Source: an uncultured Bacilli bacterium (GTDB lineage: Bacteria > Bacillota_I > Bacilli_A > RFN20 > CAG-631). Taken from it: 16,500 bases of DNA. The notes below the pieces were generated by a model. It was not told where the DNA came from. It saw only the letters and a program-made list of their open reading frames with translations, and made no database searches. Position numbers and translations under genes: made by a program. Positions 1-7,569 of the stretch are shown here, in pieces (within the stretch, counting starts at the first letter, position 1; each line of letters starts with the position of its first letter). The stretch is taken from contig CAKPXW010000028.1 of NCBI GenBank assembly GCA_934202505.1, positions 1 through 16,500 of the forward strand, in the 5' to 3' direction.

Positions 1-435
1 GGCTTTTATAATATTTATATCCTGATTATGGTAATAAGTAGCAATACATGCTCTTACAAATACAACAAAAGGCCATCTATTACACCTATTAGCTTCTTTT
101 AAAAAGCTAGGTCCTAAATAACCATCTTCATCAGCATTTGCTATTACATTATAAATAATTTTACTAGTTTTATCATATAAGTCTTTATCATTTAAAAGTT
201 TTGCTAAAGTGGCTGCTCCATCAAGCCAGTAAGCGGTTTGCTCAAAAGGGACCCACTTCCATAATGGATCCATTTTATTTATTTCATCTAGTGGATATTT
301 ATCCCATGAATAAGAAATATAAGGCTCTAAAGCATTTCCAATATTTCCGGTTAAACCTTCTTTTTGCTTTATTAAAAATTCTTTTATCCACCCATCTAAG
401 GTTAAGATAATTTTATTACTACTTAAACTATTCAT
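1..435 (-). CDS. GH127-like glycosidase (beta-L-arabinofuranosidase-type), N-terminal part, runs off the window
   Basis: The frame is open from an ATG at 435 to the left edge, giving 145 residues of a longer protein. There is no signal peptide, so this part looks cytoplasmic, unlike the two lipoproteins upstream. The visible segment holds a WVPFEQTAYWLDG motif followed by LAKLLNDKDLYDK and a DEDGYLGP segment. From memory this order (aromatic-x-EQ-x-YW-x-DG, then a Leu-rich helix, then DGxLGP) is typical of the GH127/DUF1680 (alpha/alpha)6-barrel group, which includes beta-L-arabinofuranosidases. The catalytic region is outside the window, so neither activity nor linkage can be judged. The start lies 3 nt after the stop of the upstream lipoprotein gene, so it is the last visible member of the operon. 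It probably acts on imported oligosaccharides. The family call is fairly secure; the substrate is unknown. Confidence 0.72.
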   Translation of the reverse strand, partial: MNSLSSNKIILTLDGWIKEFLIKQKEGLTGNIGNALEPYISYSWDKYPLDEINKMDPLWKWVPFEQTAYWLDGAATLAKLLNDKDLYDKTSKIIYNVIANADEDGYLGPSFLKEANRCNRWPFVVFVRACIATYYHNQDINIIKA

Positions 436-438
436 AAA

Positions 439-2010
439 CTACTTATTAGAAACAACTAGAAGTCCGTTAGCAGGAACACTTAAATAAGCAACCTTATTTG
501 AGGCATCAATTTCTTTAAATGATTCAAAAGGCAAACAATTTCTATCTTCTGGGATTAAAGACTCCGTTACTTTATAACAATTCATTGTAGAAAGTGCGGC
601 ATTTTGATTTACAATTGCAATTTTTTTTATTTCATTAGAAGTATTAGCAATCATATATGACCATTTGTTTTCTTCAAGTTCAAAAGCCACAGCTGTTAAG
701 TCACGATCAATATCAGCATATGGTCCTATTAATTCTTGATCAACTTTATAAGCATAAGCGCCAGTATCCGTATATTTGCAAATCAAACGATAGAAATAAA
801 ATTCAGGATGAGCTGCCCAAGAAATATAATTTTCATTTTTAAGATTAGAATCTCTATACATCCATAATCCCATTGTATGAATATATGAACCAAATAAACA
901 ATCACCTAAAATATAATGGTCAAAAGCTGTAACTCCTGCTTTAGCTGCTTCTATACAAAATCTTGAAATATACAATCCTGCAGAATAATCATCAATATCC
1001 GTTTTATTTACCGCATCTACAAAGTGTTTCCCTTGACAAAATTCACTAATCGCAAAATCTTTTTTATTATATTTTTTCATAACAGCTATCATTTCATCAA
1101 AGTAAGTTTGGATAGATTCATTAACGCAACGATAATCCCACATATACTTACCAACTGCACAAATATCAAATATGTCTTTTACTGTATTAAATTCTTCATC
1201 GTAAAACTTTGGATTATCCCCACATTCTGATGTTCCAAAAAATTTAACTTTATCTCTCAACCCATCTTTTCTTAATTTTTCATCTATTTTTTTACAACTT
1301 AATACATAATCATCCCAACTTTTTACTCGATTTTCATCAAAGAATGATTCAGAAACATTAGATATACCATAGATACATGTATATCCTTTTTGGTTAATAA
1401 GTAAATCTAAGCAGGCACTAATATTTTCAGCATATTCATCATAATCTTTAGGTCCTGTTACCCAGCAATCTTTTAAAGAAGCAGAATCATTAGCTAGCCA
1501 ACTTTGTGTATACTTTCCATCATATGATTTAAACCAATGCCAACAACCACTTAAACTTAAATCAACCTTAATATCATATTTTTCACAAATATTTAATACT
1601 TTATATAAAGCTTTCATTTCCGCACATTCAGTGTCTACACCCTTTGCATTAAAATCGAAACTATCAGCATTTTCATTATCATTTTCACGTTCTAAAAATT
1701 CAGGAAAATATTTAATACGTGTATACTTTAAATTCATCTCAGCAATTCTTTCTTCCCAAATTTTTTCATCTTCTTCACTCATAGCATTTTGTGGCATAAA
1801 AATATCTGTATCCATTTGCGCCCCAAAACCAACAATAGGATTTTCATTTTTAGTAGTAACGTCAAAACGCGTATAACCATTTTTTACTACTATTTCACTT
1901 TCTGTTGTTGAATTTGAGGAATTAGAAGCACTTGAACTTGTATTGTTTCCACAACTTGCTAAAAGGAAAATGGATAATAATAAAGAAATATTTTTTTGCT
2001 TGTTTTTCAT
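439..2010 (-). CDS. Glycoside hydrolase-like lipoprotein, putative clan GH-A TIM barrel (paralogue 1)
   Basis: The 523-residue product has a type II signal peptide with lipobox LLASC (Cys20) and then a Ser/Asn-rich linker to about residue 40, so it should be lipid-anchored outside the membrane. The body (about 45-410) reads like a clan GH-A barrel: GFGAQ near residue 61, a long helix/strand alternation, YGISNVSESFF with Glu221 where the acid/base Glu is expected, and FAISEF with Glu323 where the nucleophile is expected. Residues about 430-523 form a beta-rich C-terminal domain ending in SVPANGLLVVSNK, as in many glycosidases with a beta-sandwich cap. It is clearly paralogous to the gene just upstream. 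Instead of the canonical Asn-Glu before the acid/base it has Ser-Glu. I cannot assign a numbered GH family; GFGAQ recalls GH30 but that is weak. The TAG stop is 3 nt before the next gene. A non-catalytic glycan-binding role is possible. Confidence 0.7.
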   Translation of the reverse strand: MKNKQKNISLLLSIFLLASCGNNTSSSASNSSNSTTESEIVVKNGYTRFDVTTKNENPIVGFGAQMDTDIFMPQNAMSEEDEKIWEERIAEMNLKYTRIKYFPEFLERENDNENADSFDFNAKGVDTECAEMKALYKVLNICEKYDIKVDLSLSGCWHWFKSYDGKYTQSWLANDSASLKDCWVTGPKDYDEYAENISACLDLLINQKGYTCIYGISNVSESFFDENRVKSWDDYVLSCKKIDEKLRKDGLRDKVKFFGTSECGDNPKFYDEEFNTVKDIFDICAVGKYMWDYRCVNESIQTYFDEMIAVMKKYNKKDFAISEFCQGKHFVDAVNKTDIDDYSAGLYISRFCIEAAKAGVTAFDHYILGDCLFGSYIHTMGLWMYRDSNLKNENYISWAAHPEFYFYRLICKYTDTGAYAYKVDQELIGPYADIDRDLTAVAFELEENKWSYMIANTSNEIKKIAIVNQNAALSTMNCYKVTESLIPEDRNCLPFESFKEIDASNKVAYLSVPANGLLVVSNK

Positions 2011-2024
2011 ATGAACACCATCCT

Positions 2025-3635
2025 TTATTTTTTATTTGATAATACAATTATGCCATTTGCTGGTATTGAAACATAACTAACTCCATTTAAAGTTTCAATA
2101 TCTTTACTTTTTTCAATAAGTTTAATCGTTGCTTCACTTCCAAAAGGAGTTGAAGCGGGAGTTAATCTATATTGATTTAAAGAAGAAATATTTAAATCAA
2201 AAGAATTACAAATTGCTACTTTCTTTGTCTCTTGTCCTATATTTGCCATAACATATGTCCAAGAATTATCTGGAAGTTTTAAAGCTACCATACATACATC
2301 TTTATCTTGATTATTAGAATAATCATCAGTAATTGGATAGATAGTACTTCCAATATCACTATATCTCATAATTAAACTCCAAGCATACCATATTGGTTTT
2401 GCTTGATAGTCAATTTCGGAATCATCATAATATTGTTTTAAATATCGAACCATTCCTTCTTCATTTAAAGTTCCATCATAGTTACAATCGGCAAATACAA
2501 AATATTTTATATTTGTACAACCACCATTTGATAAATTTATAAAAAATCTAGTCATGGTCATCGCTCTATCATATAATTCTGTATCAGCATTAGTAACTGG
2601 GGTTAAAAAGTTTGATGTTCCACATTCAGCAACACCCCAACTCAAATTATATTTTTCACATACTTCAACATGGTTTTTAGCAAATGTTAACATTTCTTCA
2701 TTTTCACTTGGTATAGTTTTCTTTCCATCTTTATTTACTTCTCCATGGAATTTATAAACAGAAGAATCAACTTTGTCATAACCATACCCTTTATTTAAAT
2801 ATAATTCATCTAAATTAATATGATTATTTCCATAATCTGCTGGACCTGAAAATAATATTTTATCTTTAAGGCCATATTTATCAAGATTATCTTTAATATT
2901 TAAGGCAATACTTTTATAAAGACTCATATCTTTTATAACGCCTTCAGGTTCTGGAAAAATACTATATTCATATAGACAAGTATATTTTTTTATATTAATT
3001 AAATAATTTAAACAAGCTGCAACAGACTCTCCAAATTCTTTATCTGGTGATAAAACATACTCGCTTGAGGGAGCAACCATCCAACTGGTAACATTCTTTT
3101 CACCATAAGTTCCCCCCATCCAACTGCCATTATATTTACCATCTTCTGAATGAAAAGTCGTTCTACATCCATACCAACTTAAATCAACATTCACATTATT
3201 TTCTTCAAATAAATCTAATAATGTATATAAATGTTGCATTTCTTTAGAATTAAAATCTACATTTTCACTATTATAATCAAAATAGTTAGGATCATTATTA
3301 TCGTTCCCTCTTTCATACATTTCAGGATAAAAACGAATTCTTACTGCTTGAAGATTAGATATTTCTACAGCTTCTTTTATTTTATTCCAATCAGTTGAAG
3401 AATTATTAATATCAATAATACATGTATCAAATTGGGCACCATATCCTTCACTTTTTCTTGCTAATGGCTTTTTTAAGTCATAACGAGTATAACCAGGCTT
3501 TATAGTAATTTCACTTGTATTTTCTTTTTCTGAAGACAAAGAAAATTCACTTGAGGAATTTTCATTTACATTTTTACAACTAACTGTCATCATAGATAAT
3601 GTTATAAGTAATAAATAACTTAATTTTTTTCTCAT
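2025..3635 (-). CDS. Glycoside hydrolase-like lipoprotein, putative clan GH-A TIM barrel (paralogue 2)
   Basis: This is the tandem paralogue of the 439-2010 gene, 536 residues from the ATG at 3635. I prefer this start because AGGTG lies 6 nt upstream of it; the in-frame GTG at 3644 sits inside that ribosome site. The lipobox is MTVSC (Cys20), followed by a Ser/Glu-rich linker. Matching landmarks are GYTRYDL, GYGAQFDT, the VDLSWYGC strand, and an acid/base segment YSIFPEPEG. Here Glu229 aligns with Glu221 of the paralogue and is followed by Pro, giving the usual Glu-Pro of clan GH-A. The putative nucleophile is Glu337 in WGVAECG. A beta-rich C-terminal domain ends in SIPANGIIVLSNKK. Position and lipobox imply extracellular action on glycan near the importer. 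Glycosidase nature is inferred from motifs; family and substrate are not known. Confidence 0.72.
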   Translation of the reverse strand: MRKKLSYLLLITLSMMTVSCKNVNENSSSEFSLSSEKENTSEITIKPGYTRYDLKKPLARKSEGYGAQFDTCIIDINNSSTDWNKIKEAVEISNLQAVRIRFYPEMYERGNDNNDPNYFDYNSENVDFNSKEMQHLYTLLDLFEENNVNVDLSWYGCRTTFHSEDGKYNGSWMGGTYGEKNVTSWMVAPSSEYVLSPDKEFGESVAACLNYLINIKKYTCLYEYSIFPEPEGVIKDMSLYKSIALNIKDNLDKYGLKDKILFSGPADYGNNHINLDELYLNKGYGYDKVDSSVYKFHGEVNKDGKKTIPSENEEMLTFAKNHVEVCEKYNLSWGVAECGTSNFLTPVTNADTELYDRAMTMTRFFINLSNGGCTNIKYFVFADCNYDGTLNEEGMVRYLKQYYDDSEIDYQAKPIWYAWSLIMRYSDIGSTIYPITDDYSNNQDKDVCMVALKLPDNSWTYVMANIGQETKKVAICNSFDLNISSLNQYRLTPASTPFGSEATIKLIEKSKDIETLNGVSYVSIPANGIIVLSNKK

Positions 3636-3641
3636 ATGCTT

Positions 3642-3646
3642 CACCT
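3642..3646 (-). promoter_or_regulatory. Ribosome binding site that fixes the start at 3635
   Basis: On the minus strand AGGTG is followed by a 6-nt spacer and ATG at 3635. The site overlaps the last base of the preceding TAA stop (3646-3648), so translation of the two genes is likely coupled. It also explains why the in-frame GTG at 3644 is not the start. Confidence 0.7.
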
Positions 3647-3735
3647 TATTTATTTTTTCTTAAAACAAGAAATAATAAGATAAACGCAAAAGATATGTAA
3701 GAAGTAGTTGCTGAACCTTTACAACCTTTACTTGG
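3646..3735 (-). other. C-terminal Cys-Lys-Gly sorting-type signal (in the 452-residue protein)
   Basis: This segment codes a three-part tail: Lys-Pro-Ser-Lys-Gly-Cys-Lys-Gly, a hydrophobic stretch and a basic end (RKNK). The layout is like GlyGly-CTERM or MYXO-CTERM signals but has a CKG core and no LPxTG. The same arrangement ends the large surface protein at 9531. Processing or lipid attachment at the Cys is inference. Confidence 0.6.
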
Positions 3736-5004
3736 TTTTATATCTTCAGCAGATGAATCGCTTGGCGTAATTGAAGAATTGTCACTTGGAGTATCAATTG
3801 TATTTTCCTTAACTCTAAATCTTACTTCATTTGTGGCTTCAAGTTCTCCATCACTTGCTTTAAAAACAATATTGTATGTTCCGCTTTCACTAGGTTCCCA
3901 TACAAAATATCCATTTCTAATAGTTCCAATTTTGTTTCCATTACAAGTTGCTTCATAAGTTAATTTTTGATCACCATCATACTCAAATAATTCACTTAAT
4001 TTAATTTCCATTTCTTCATTAGCATCATAACTTGCAGCAGGAGAAAAATTAGCAATTGATTTTAAATTGAATTGAGGTTTAGCACACTTTGTATATGGTA
4101 ATGCTTCTTCTTTAGTTGTATCATCATAAGAAGTAATTTGTAATTTTTCAATATCAACAGCTACATTAGTATTTTCAGTAGTTGCATTTGCTGAATAACC
4201 ACTTGATGCCCAAAATCCAATATATCCTTTTTGGGTATCAAAAGGAATTACTTCATCCTTTTTATGTGTGTTTGAATAATAAGCATTTGATTGAAAATAT
4301 GATGTTTGTAATACACCATCAATATATACTTTAAATGTTGTTCCAATTTCTTTTGGACGAGGACGAGCTGGATCTTTAGCATGAGTGCTTGTAGCTTCTA
4401 TTGTAAACCAATGGTAATTATTATCACACCAATCAATATTTGCTATTACACTTCCTTCTTGAGGGTTATCCGTATTAATAAAATAACGTTTTGTTCCATC
4501 ACCATCAAATGTTTCATTAATTAGCATTTGAATATGAGAAGCTCCTTGAATTCTTTCAAAGCAAATAGAAAACCATCCTTTATTATTAATCCAAGGACAA
4601 GCTGACATTGCGACATTTTCAATTTGTGAAGCATCATCATAATCAATAAAAGTAGTTAGATATAAATTAGCATAATCATATTGACTTTCAAAGCCTATAT
4701 CTGATGGGGAAGGAAGATTTAAATTGGCATACATATCTAATCTAAATTCATTAAATTTATTAGTTTTATATAATGCATAGTTAGAAGAAGCCATATTAAT
4801 ATTTTCCATTCTTAAATGACCAGTATCAAAATTGCTTGTTCCTGCACCAATGCCTACAACATCCCAATCATATTTCCATGTTGCTAAATTATTTTCATCT
4901 TTAATTTCTATTTGATATTCTTCACTAGCGTTTAATTGTAAACTTTCTCCTGTAGAAACAGTTAAAAGATAGAAAGTTAATGCAGAAATTAATAGTTTTT
5001 TCAT
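3646..5004 (-). CDS. Secreted surface protein: LamG/ConA-like domain, Ig/cadherin-like domain, Cys-Lys-Gly C-terminal tail
   Basis: The 452-residue product starts with a signal peptide (about 1-26, LNA then SEEY) without a lipobox. Residues about 30-295 look like a concanavalin/LamG-type beta-sandwich: the segments HWFTIEA, FKVYIDGVLQTSYF and GYIGFWASSG match the usual last strands of such folds. Residues about 300-400 resemble a cadherin/Ig-type domain, with LTYEA, GYFVWEPSESGTYNIVF and DGELEA. A Ser/Pro/Asp linker follows, then the tail KGCKGSATT (Cys428), about 17 hydrophobic residues and RKNK. It probably binds glycan at the cell surface and is held there by the tail. There is no obvious catalytic pair. 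An SD-like GGGA lies upstream of the ATG. The gene sits 11 nt after the binding-protein gene and shares its C-terminal signal with the 1426-residue protein of the same locus. Confidence 0.78.
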   Translation of the reverse strand: MKKLLISALTFYLLTVSTGESLQLNASEEYQIEIKDENNLATWKYDWDVVGIGAGTSNFDTGHLRMENINMASSNYALYKTNKFNEFRLDMYANLNLPSPSDIGFESQYDYANLYLTTFIDYDDASQIENVAMSACPWINNKGWFSICFERIQGASHIQMLINETFDGDGTKRYFINTDNPQEGSVIANIDWCDNNYHWFTIEATSTHAKDPARPRPKEIGTTFKVYIDGVLQTSYFQSNAYYSNTHKKDEVIPFDTQKGYIGFWASSGYSANATTENTNVAVDIEKLQITSYDDTTKEEALPYTKCAKPQFNLKSIANFSPAASYDANEEMEIKLSELFEYDGDQKLTYEATCNGNKIGTIRNGYFVWEPSESGTYNIVFKASDGELEATNEVRFRVKENTIDTPSDNSSITPSDSSAEDIKPSKGCKGSATTSYISFAFILLFLVLRKNK

Positions 5005-5015
5005 AAATATTATCC

Positions 5016-6680
5016 CTACTTTCTTGTTGCTTGGTAAAGTTTATATTGATTTGTTAACCATTCAATATAATTTTTAGCTTGTGATCTATAATGATTGCAA
5101 GCATCATCCCAAGTTTCTTTTGGATTTTTAGTACCAGCCCAAGCTTTAGTTGCACATTCAAGATAAATGTATGCTTCAGCTGATGTATAATCTTTTGCTA
5201 CTTGAGCACTTGCTCCATAAAATAACATTCCATCAGTAGCATTTTTTAAACAATTATAGTTTCTAACTTTTTCAATCCAAGTTCTTTCTGTTTCCGTATA
5301 TTGCATAGGAATTTTATAAGAAATGTCATCATTACGAACTAAAGTAAATACTCCACTATATGGTTTATGAGTTACATAGTAATCATCTGTGTATTCATAA
5401 TAATTTTCACCAAATGAAGAATCTTTCCAATGCTCTCCTTTAATACCATAAGCACAAAGTTCATAATTATCTTTATTAGAATACATCCAATCTAAATATT
5501 CAACAATTAAAGAAGCCTTATTGGATTTTTTATTAATAATTAAACAATCTGTATTTTTTGATACTTCAGCAAAAGCTCCACTATTTTCAATAGCGTTACC
5601 ATTTTCATCAACGGCATCAAGTGGATCTAAAATAGTAAATTCAGCTGTCTCATCTATTTCTTTACATTTTCTAGCAACATCAATTAAATTTGTAATAGTT
5701 GGATTTAAAAAATAAACTGCAGATTTTCCAGCGGCTAAATTTGATAATCTTTGGTTAGCAGATATTGTTGTATTATCTCTTTCCCAAATACCATCATTTA
5801 CCCAATCGTATTCTTGTTGCAATACTTTTCCATAGTTTTCGCTAATCCAACCTGGAACCACTTCTTTAACTGTATTATCGTCATTATAATTAACCGCTCT
5901 ATATTGATAACCAGTTGATTGATATGCTCCTGCTAAAAGTGTAAATTCCATATCATATACCGGGCCTGATAATGGTGTTGTACATGATGGAATTTCATTT
6001 TTCATTTTACGAACCATTGTATCAAAATCTTTAATAGTTCTACACCAAGTTAATTTACCTTTTGAAGTCTCTGCTTCTCCTTTACTTTCAGTATAGCCAA
6101 CTTTAGTCATAAAATCTTTTCTTACTAAAATTCCTTTTTGTTTTGTAATATTAACTGAAGGTATACCAATAATTTCATCATTAAAATTGGTAACAGAATA
6201 AATGGAATCTCCAAGAACTTTTAAAACATTTTTTCCACCTTTTCTAAATGTTGATGTTAAATCCAAAACAACATCTTGACTTAATACTGTATCTTCAAGG
6301 CCTGCTTGTCCTAAATAACTAACCGCACAATCCCAAGCACTTGAACCCATTACAGGAGAAAAAGCATTATTAAATGTTGAATGTGATTCATATAAGATAT
6401 TAAAGTTTACTGCATTTCCAGTATCTTCATAAAATTTCTTTTCAATAGCTTCTTTTACGAAATTTTCATCAACACCTTTTACATAAGCACCATATACGTT
6501 ACTTTCATCAACATAAATAGTTATTGTAACACGATTGTTTTTTACATCATCCCATGGTAATCTTTCACTTGTTGTAGATTCTGAAGGTAATTGTGAAGTG
6601 GATGTAGAATCAGTTGTATTATTACATCCTGTAATAGCTAAACATGTTAATACTGTTACTAATAATTTGTTTTTATTCAT
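5016..6680 (-). CDS. Extracellular solute-binding lipoprotein of a carbohydrate ABC importer (LplA-like)
   Basis: The 554-residue product has lipobox AITGC (Cys19) and a Ser/Thr-rich linker. The rest has the look of family-1 carbohydrate-binding proteins of the long LplA-like type that partner LplB/LplC permeases: an early VTITIYVDES strand, WDCAVSYLG, a DLTSTF segment, NFNDEIIGIPS hinge-like region, and late aromatic-rich segments such as EYLDWMYSNKDNYELCAYG. Length (about 550) fits that subgroup rather than the roughly 400-residue maltose-binding type. It should bind oligosaccharide outside the cell and deliver it to the two permeases encoded just upstream. The start has a strong GGAG site 6 nt before the ATG, stronger than those of its neighbours, which fits the usual excess of binding protein. 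Fourteen bases separate it from the permease gene. The exact ligand cannot be told. Confidence 0.88.
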   Translation of the reverse strand: MNKNKLLVTVLTCLAITGCNNTTDSTSTSQLPSESTTSERLPWDDVKNNRVTITIYVDESNVYGAYVKGVDENFVKEAIEKKFYEDTGNAVNFNILYESHSTFNNAFSPVMGSSAWDCAVSYLGQAGLEDTVLSQDVVLDLTSTFRKGGKNVLKVLGDSIYSVTNFNDEIIGIPSVNITKQKGILVRKDFMTKVGYTESKGEAETSKGKLTWCRTIKDFDTMVRKMKNEIPSCTTPLSGPVYDMEFTLLAGAYQSTGYQYRAVNYNDDNTVKEVVPGWISENYGKVLQQEYDWVNDGIWERDNTTISANQRLSNLAAGKSAVYFLNPTITNLIDVARKCKEIDETAEFTILDPLDAVDENGNAIENSGAFAEVSKNTDCLIINKKSNKASLIVEYLDWMYSNKDNYELCAYGIKGEHWKDSSFGENYYEYTDDYYVTHKPYSGVFTLVRNDDISYKIPMQYTETERTWIEKVRNYNCLKNATDGMLFYGASAQVAKDYTSAEAYIYLECATKAWAGTKNPKETWDDACNHYRSQAKNYIEWLTNQYKLYQATRK

Positions 6681-6686
6681 ATTTTT

Positions 6687-6690
6687 CTCC
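6687..6690 (-). promoter_or_regulatory. Strong ribosome binding site of the solute-binding protein gene
   Basis: The minus strand reads AAAGGAG, then a 6-nt A/T spacer, then ATG at 6680. It is among the best SD matches in the operon and fits high expression of a binding protein relative to the permeases. Confidence 0.65.
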
Positions 6691-6694
6691 TTTT

Positions 6695-7567
6695 CTATTC
6701 TTTTACTCCGCCTTCAAGACTTCCTTTAATAAAGAACTTTTGAAGAAGTGGATAAACAAGTACAATTGGAATTAAAGAAATGATGACTGCAGCACTTCTT
6801 AATCCTCCATAATTTAAATTAGTATCACCAAAGTAAGCTTTTAAAAATTCATCACTATCCTCAATTCGACGAATAAAGGCTTGAATTGGCCATAATTTGT
6901 AATGATTACTATCAATAAATAATGAAGCTGCAAACCAGTCGTTCCACATTGCAACAGAAGTATATAGTGAAATAGTTGCAATAATTGGAAGATTTAATGG
7001 TAGCACTATTTTAAATAAAATTTGTAAATTATTTGCTCCATCTAGTTCTGCTGCTTCAATTAAAGCTTCAGGAACTGATTGGAAAAATTTTCTTGCAAGT
7101 AATATATACCAAGCACTTACTCCACTTGGTAAAATTAATGCCCATAAAGTATTCATTAAGCCTAAGTTATTAATCAAAATATAATATGGTATTGTTCCAC
7201 CACTAAATAACATAGAAATAATAAAATAATAAGTAAAGAATTTTTTAAATTGCAATTTTTTTCTAGTTAAAGCATAAGCAGCAAGTGAGGTAGTAAAAAT
7301 CATTAATACTGTAGTACAAACTACTATGAATAAAGAATTTAAAATTGAAATAACAAATTGATTGCTTTCCATATTAAATATAGCTTTATAGTATTCTAAA
7401 GAAAAATCTCTAATAATTAAACTATATCCATATAATGTTAAAGCTTTAGTTCCAGTAAAGGAAGAATTAATTAATAATAATATTGGAATGATGAAAATTA
7501 AAGCAAAGATAATCATGAAGATAATATTGCATACATTAAATATTTTTTCGCCTTTTGATTTAATCAT
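6695..7567 (-). CDS. Carbohydrate ABC transporter permease (LplC/YtcP-like)
   Basis: The 290-residue membrane protein has six predicted transmembrane stretches (about 12-34, 70-98, 110-133, 140-160, 190-210 and 258-280). The cytoplasmic EAA loop at about 171-190 reads EAAELDGANNLQILFKIVLP, the contact site for the transporter ATPase. The full length and the Gly-Gly-Val-Lys-Glu end are typical of the LplC/YtcP half of oligosaccharide importers. The ATG at 7567 is preceded by AAGGAG, which overlaps the end of the other permease gene, and the two genes are 2 nt apart. It should form a heterodimer with the permease half of the protein encoded upstream. No ATPase gene is in the window. Confidence 0.93.
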   Translation of the reverse strand: MIKSKGEKIFNVCNIIFMIIFALIFIIPILLLINSSFTGTKALTLYGYSLIIRDFSLEYYKAIFNMESNQFVISILNSLFIVVCTTVLMIFTTSLAAYALTRKKLQFKKFFTYYFIISMLFSGGTIPYYILINNLGLMNTLWALILPSGVSAWYILLARKFFQSVPEALIEAAELDGANNLQILFKIVLPLNLPIIATISLYTSVAMWNDWFAASLFIDSNHYKLWPIQAFIRRIEDSDEFLKAYFGDTNLNYGGLRSAAVIISLIPIVLVYPLLQKFFIKGSLEGGVKE

Positions 7568-7569
7568 AA

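Noticed and set aside
201..410. Small plus-strand open frame at the left edge
   Set aside because: It lies opposite the GH127-like frame, which carries recognisable motifs; no ribosome site or family look.
3642..3644. GTG as start of the second glycosidase-like lipoprotein
   Set aside because: It lies inside the SD sequence of the ATG at 3635; starting at the ATG gives a normal lipoprotein signal peptide.
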